A stretch of DNA of 44,131 nucleotides, taken from a bacterium (GTDB lineage: Bacteria; SZUA-79; Acidulodesulfobacterales; Acidulodesulfobacteraceae). Every line of letters starts with the position of its first letter. Within the stretch, counting starts at the first letter, position 1. The notes beneath the pieces were generated by a model, which was not told the DNA's origin, searched no databases, and was given only the letters and a program-made list of their open reading frames with translations. Shown here piece after piece: positions 40,902 to 44,131 of this stretch. The stretch lies in NCBI GenBank assembly GCA_021784835.1, contig JAJYHI010000123.1:1-44131 (forward strand), given 5' to 3'. Position numbers and translations under genes: made by a program.

Positions 40902-43700
40902 ATGGAATATAAAGACACGCTGAATTTGCCGAAAACCGATTTTCCGATGAAGGCTAATTTAAAAGCTACGGAAGAAAAATTCCTTAAAGAATGGGAGGAA
41001 AGCGGACTTTATAGAAACATAACGGAGAAAACGAAAAGCAGGCATAAAACTTTTATCCTTCATGACGGACCTCCTTACGCAAACGGGCACATTCATCTTG
41101 GAACCGCTTTAAATAAAATATTAAAGGATATTATAGTCAGGTTTAAACTGATGTCCGGCTACCGTACTCCTTTTATTCCGGGTTGGGACTGTCACGGACT
41201 GCCCATAGAACATAACGTAGATAAGACTTTAAAATCTAAAGACTCTATCTCGAAAAGCGAAAAGAGAAAACTTTGCAGAGAGTATGCGGCAAAGTTTGTC
41301 GATATTCAGAAGCAGGAATTTAAAAGGCTTGGAAGCATAGGAAGATACGACGACCCTTACCTGACTATGAATTATGCCTATGAAGCCAATACGGTTAGAA
41401 AACTTGCCGATTTCATAAAAAACGGCGGGCTTTACAGAGCAAACAAACCTATATACTGGTGTTCGTCCTGCAAAACCGCTCTTGCGGAAGCCGAAGTAGA
41501 ATATGCCGAAAAATCTTCGCCGTCTATTTTCGTAAAGTTCAGGATTAATTCCGATATTTCCGAAATATTAGGCAGCTTTAAAACCGGCGGCAAAGACGTT
41601 TTTGCGGTAATATGGACTACCACGCCTTGGACATTGCCTTCTAATCTTGCGATATCCGTGCACCCCGATTTTGAATATGTTTTCGTCGATAAAGGCGATG
41701 AAATTTTCATTCTAGAGGAAAGCCTTGCCGAAGAATTAATGAAAAAATTCGGATACGGCGATTTTAAAATTATAGCTAAAACAAACGGCAAAAATCTTGA
41801 AAATAAAAAAGCCAGACATCCTTTTATAGACAGAGATTCACTGCTTATACTAGGTACGCACGTTAAAAAAGACGCCGGAACCGGCTTAGTGCATACAGCG
41901 CCAGGCCACGGCGACGACGATTATGCCGTAGGACTTAAGTATAACCTCCCGGCTTATGCTCCTATAAACAACGAAGGCAGGTTTTTATCCGAGGTAGAAA
42001 CGTTTGCGGGAATGCACGTATTTGAGTCCAACCCTCATGTCGTAGAAAAACTTAAGGAAGTCGGAGCGTTAGTTCTGGAAGAAAAAATAGATCATTCCTA
42101 TCCCCATTGCTGGAGATGCAAAAAACCGGTAATTTTAAGATCTACCAAGCAGTGGTTTGTTTCTATGGAAATAAATAATTTAAGAAAAAGATCGTTGGAA
42201 GAGATAGAAAAAGTAAAGTGGATACCGAAGTGGGGCATAGACAGAATTTCGGGCATGCTTGAAACAAGACCCGACTGGTGCGTTTCGAGGCAGAGGTCGT
42301 GGGGCGTGCCTATAACTGCATTTTATTGCAAAAATTGCGGCGAAGCATATATAGATTACGACCTTACGCTTAAAATAGCCGGAGAATTCGATAAATACGG
42401 CGCAGACGTATGGTTTGACAAGCCCGCCGAATATTTTATAAATTTAAGCGAAAAAGAAGTTAAATGCGAAAAATGCGGTTCAAAAGATTTTGAAAAAGAA
42501 GAAGATATATTGGATGTATGGTTTGACAGCGGCGTCAGTTATTACTGCGTTCTTAAAAACGACGAAGAGATTAAAACCGTCGGATTTCCGGCAGATTTAT
42601 ATCTTGAGGGGTCGGACCAGCACAGGGGATGGTTTCATTCAAGCCTTTTAATAGGGGTGGGGACCGACGACGGAGCTCCCTATAAAACGGTTTTGACTCA
42701 CGGTTTCGTCGTTGACAGTTCAGGGAAAAAAATGTCTAAGTCCCTTGGAAACGTCATCAGCCCCGATGAAATAATCAATAAATACGGAGCCGATATTTTG
42801 AGATTATGGGCGGCGTCCGAGGATTACAAAAACGATATGAGAATATCGCAGGAAATAATACTCAGGCTTTCCGAAGGATACAGAAAGATAAGGAACACCT
42901 TGCGTTTTATGCTGGGCAATATATACGATTTTCAAGAAACGGAGAATTCAGTAAAATACGAAAATTTATCGGAATTGGATAAATACGCGCTGCACAGGAT
43001 TACCCTTATTTCGCAGGATATTTTAAGGTATTACGAAAATTACGATTTTCATCTCGTTTATCAGGGTATTTATAAATTTCTTATAGAATTTTCCTCTTTT
43101 TATTTAGATATAGTAAAAGATATGCTGTACGTCGAAGGGAAAGATTCGCTAAAAAGGCGTTCCGTTCAAACCGTATTGAATTATGCCTTAAACGCGTTTA
43201 TTAAATTCCTTGCGCCTATTATACCGTTTACGGCTTCTGAAACCTGGGGATATTTTAAAAGGTCTTTAAAACCTGAAAGCTTATTTTTTGAAAATTTTGA
43301 CGAACCCGACGAAAATTTACAAAATTTTGATATCGAAGAAAAATTCGATAAATTAATAGAAATAAGAAATATAGTTTTATCCGCATTAGAAAAAGCAAGG
43401 GATAAAAAAGTTATAGGAAGTTCTTTAGAGGCTAAGATTGTTTTAAAGGCAAGCAATGAAGACTATGGCATACTGAGTAAAATCAACGGCGACGAATTGA
43501 AAGACCTGTTTATAGTATCGGGTATAGCTCTTCAAAAAAAGGAATCTTCCGAAGCCGATATAACGGAAGCGGAAGTCGAAAAAGCAGAAGGCGAAAAATG
43601 CGCAAGGTGCTGGAAGTATGATGCCGCGGTCGGAACTTATAAAGATTATCCTGATGTTTGCGAAAGATGCCATAGCGTAGTTTCCGATATTATGCGTTAA
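40902..43700 (+). CDS. ileS: Isoleucyl-tRNA synthetase
   Basis: IleRS charges tRNA-Ile and edits valine. From the ATG at 40902 the product has 932 residues. It contains PPYANGHIHLG (HIGH motif at 63-67), the CP1 editing domain with WTTTPWTLPSNLA, KMSKS at 610-614, GSDQHRGWFHSS and the C-terminal zinc site CARCWKYD...CERCHS. The reading frame stays open to a TTG at 40803, but those 33 residues lie over the hairpin leader and have no family match. The GGGA at 40887 is a weak ribosome site. Confidence 0.94.
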   Translation: MEYKDTLNLPKTDFPMKANLKATEEKFLKEWEESGLYRNITEKTKSRHKTFILHDGPPYANGHIHLGTALNKILKDIIVRFKLMSGYRTPFIPGWDCHGLPIEHNVDKTLKSKDSISKSEKRKLCREYAAKFVDIQKQEFKRLGSIGRYDDPYLTMNYAYEANTVRKLADFIKNGGLYRANKPIYWCSSCKTALAEAEVEYAEKSSPSIFVKFRINSDISEILGSFKTGGKDVFAVIWTTTPWTLPSNLAISVHPDFEYVFVDKGDEIFILEESLAEELMKKFGYGDFKIIAKTNGKNLENKKARHPFIDRDSLLILGTHVKKDAGTGLVHTAPGHGDDDYAVGLKYNLPAYAPINNEGRFLSEVETFAGMHVFESNPHVVEKLKEVGALVLEEKIDHSYPHCWRCKKPVILRSTKQWFVSMEINNLRKRSLEEIEKVKWIPKWGIDRISGMLETRPDWCVSRQRSWGVPITAFYCKNCGEAYIDYDLTLKIAGEFDKYGADVWFDKPAEYFINLSEKEVKCEKCGSKDFEKEEDILDVWFDSGVSYYCVLKNDEEIKTVGFPADLYLEGSDQHRGWFHSSLLIGVGTDDGAPYKTVLTHGFVVDSSGKKMSKSLGNVISPDEIINKYGADILRLWAASEDYKNDMRISQEIILRLSEGYRKIRNTLRFMLGNIYDFQETENSVKYENLSELDKYALHRITLISQDILRYYENYDFHLVYQGIYKFLIEFSSFYLDIVKDMLYVEGKDSLKRRSVQTVLNYALNAFIKFLAPIIPFTASETWGYFKRSLKPESLFFENFDEPDENLQNFDIEEKFDKLIEIRNIVLSALEKARDKKVIGSSLEAKIVLKASNEDYGILSKINGDELKDLFIVSGIALQKKESSEADITEAEVEKAEGEKCARCWKYDAAVGTYKDYPDVCERCHSVVSDIMR

Positions 43701-43874
43701 GCAAAATCATTCTATAATTATATGTGAAGTCGTCGGAACGATAGCTGGGCAGTCTTTTCTAATTGATCTAACTTAATCCCGATTAATAAAGAAACTACGA
43801 TCTATTATTTTATAAGCCGTAATTTCAATTAATTTACAATTTAAACTATCGAATAATATTATTTAGGGGATATT

Positions 43875-44131
43875 ATGAGAAAGCAGATAATTGCCGCAAA
43901 TTTTAAAATGAACAAAACGGATGAAGATATTAAGAAGTATTTTGCCGTTTTTCTTGACCTCGTTAACGGATTGAAAAGCAGGTCTAATTTAAGCGGTTTA
44001 GATTCCGACCTTATATTTGCTCCGCCTTTTACATCTCTTGCCGAAACTTATAAAATCATTAAAACTTGCAATGATTTTATAAAACTATCGTCTCAAAATG
44101 TTTATTTTGAAAAAAGCGGCGCATATACCGG
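43875..44131 (+). CDS. tpiA: Triosephosphate isomerase, N-terminal part
   Basis: The first 85 codons are visible and the gene runs out of the window. RKQIIAANFKMNKT carries the catalytic lysine and the phosphate-binding Asn of the TIM opening. LIFAPPFTSL and LSSQNVYFEKSGAYTG are the second and third conserved strands. TpiA interconverts dihydroxyacetone phosphate and glyceraldehyde 3-phosphate. AGGGGA lies four bases ahead of the ATG. The 174-base spacer after ileS holds nothing I recognise. Confidence 0.93.
   Translation, partial: MRKQIIAANFKMNKTDEDIKKYFAVFLDLVNGLKSRSNLSGLDSDLIFAPPFTSLAETYKIIKTCNDFIKLSSQNVYFEKSGAYT

Overview
This is a low-GC, AT-rich stretch of chromosome from a diderm (Gram-negative) bacterium. 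Heptose epimerase HldD, a LolA-like protein and a type IV pilus minor-pilin/PilY1 operon all imply an outer membrane. ParA-ParB sit directly upstream of an F1Fo gene set with two different b-type subunits (b', b, delta, alpha, gamma, beta, epsilon), an arrangement I know from Deltaproteobacteria such as Geobacter. My best guess is a deltaproteobacterium-like lineage, possibly one of the low-GC acid-mine-drainage groups. The lineage is inferred from gene order and composition, not from a search.

Layout. 1-2740: a PfkB-type sugar kinase end, a secreted phospholipase-D-fold protein, hldD and nfo. 2877-5740: bacterioferritin, an aldo/keto reductase, and a compact redox-type module (doxX, hxlR, CDGSH Fe-S protein) whose two outer promoters carry an identical 16-bp element in inverted orientation. 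5986-8190: gltX and a VIT-type transporter gene, followed immediately by a parS site inside a 38-bp perfect palindrome. 8329-15591: parA, parB and the ATP synthase genes, which lack Fo subunits a and c here and end in a short epsilon. 15660-22854: serS, ftsK, a lolA-like gene, yajQ, glnB and glnA, then ssb on the other strand. The glnB start has a sigma-54-like site, and the GlnA adenylylation tyrosine is replaced by phenylalanine. 23150-29945: a pilV-pilW-pilX-pilY1-type operon plus a small secreted protein. 29969-32468: plsC and rnj. 32500-33970: a 22-codon gene for a lysine-rich peptide with an ideal ribosome-binding site, a small unknown gene, and an IclR regulator. 34188-35419: an AmmeMemoRadiSam-type radical SAM enzyme and tRNA-Gln(CTG).

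35420-39750 reads as a small accessory stretch. It has an orphan secreted protein, an MNT/HEPN pair, a start-less coding remnant, a zinc-ribbon protein, a phosphoribosyltransferase, a glyoxalase and a secreted protein with a duplicated cysteine module. 39806-44131 returns to housekeeping genes: a D-2-hydroxyacid dehydrogenase, ileS with a hairpin-rich leader, and the start of tpiA.

Two threads tie parts together. One is iron and redox handling (bacterioferritin, VIT transporter, CDGSH protein, DoxX/HxlR). The other is start-site style: some genes have strong Shine-Dalgarno sequences, while others (hxlR, gltX, the MNT gene, possibly gloA) have a -10 box so close to the ATG that their mRNAs are probably leaderless. 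I found no CRISPR array, no insertion sequence and no rRNA. The most promising undescribed items are the HxlR-DoxX-CDGSH regulatory module and the 22-residue basic peptide gene.
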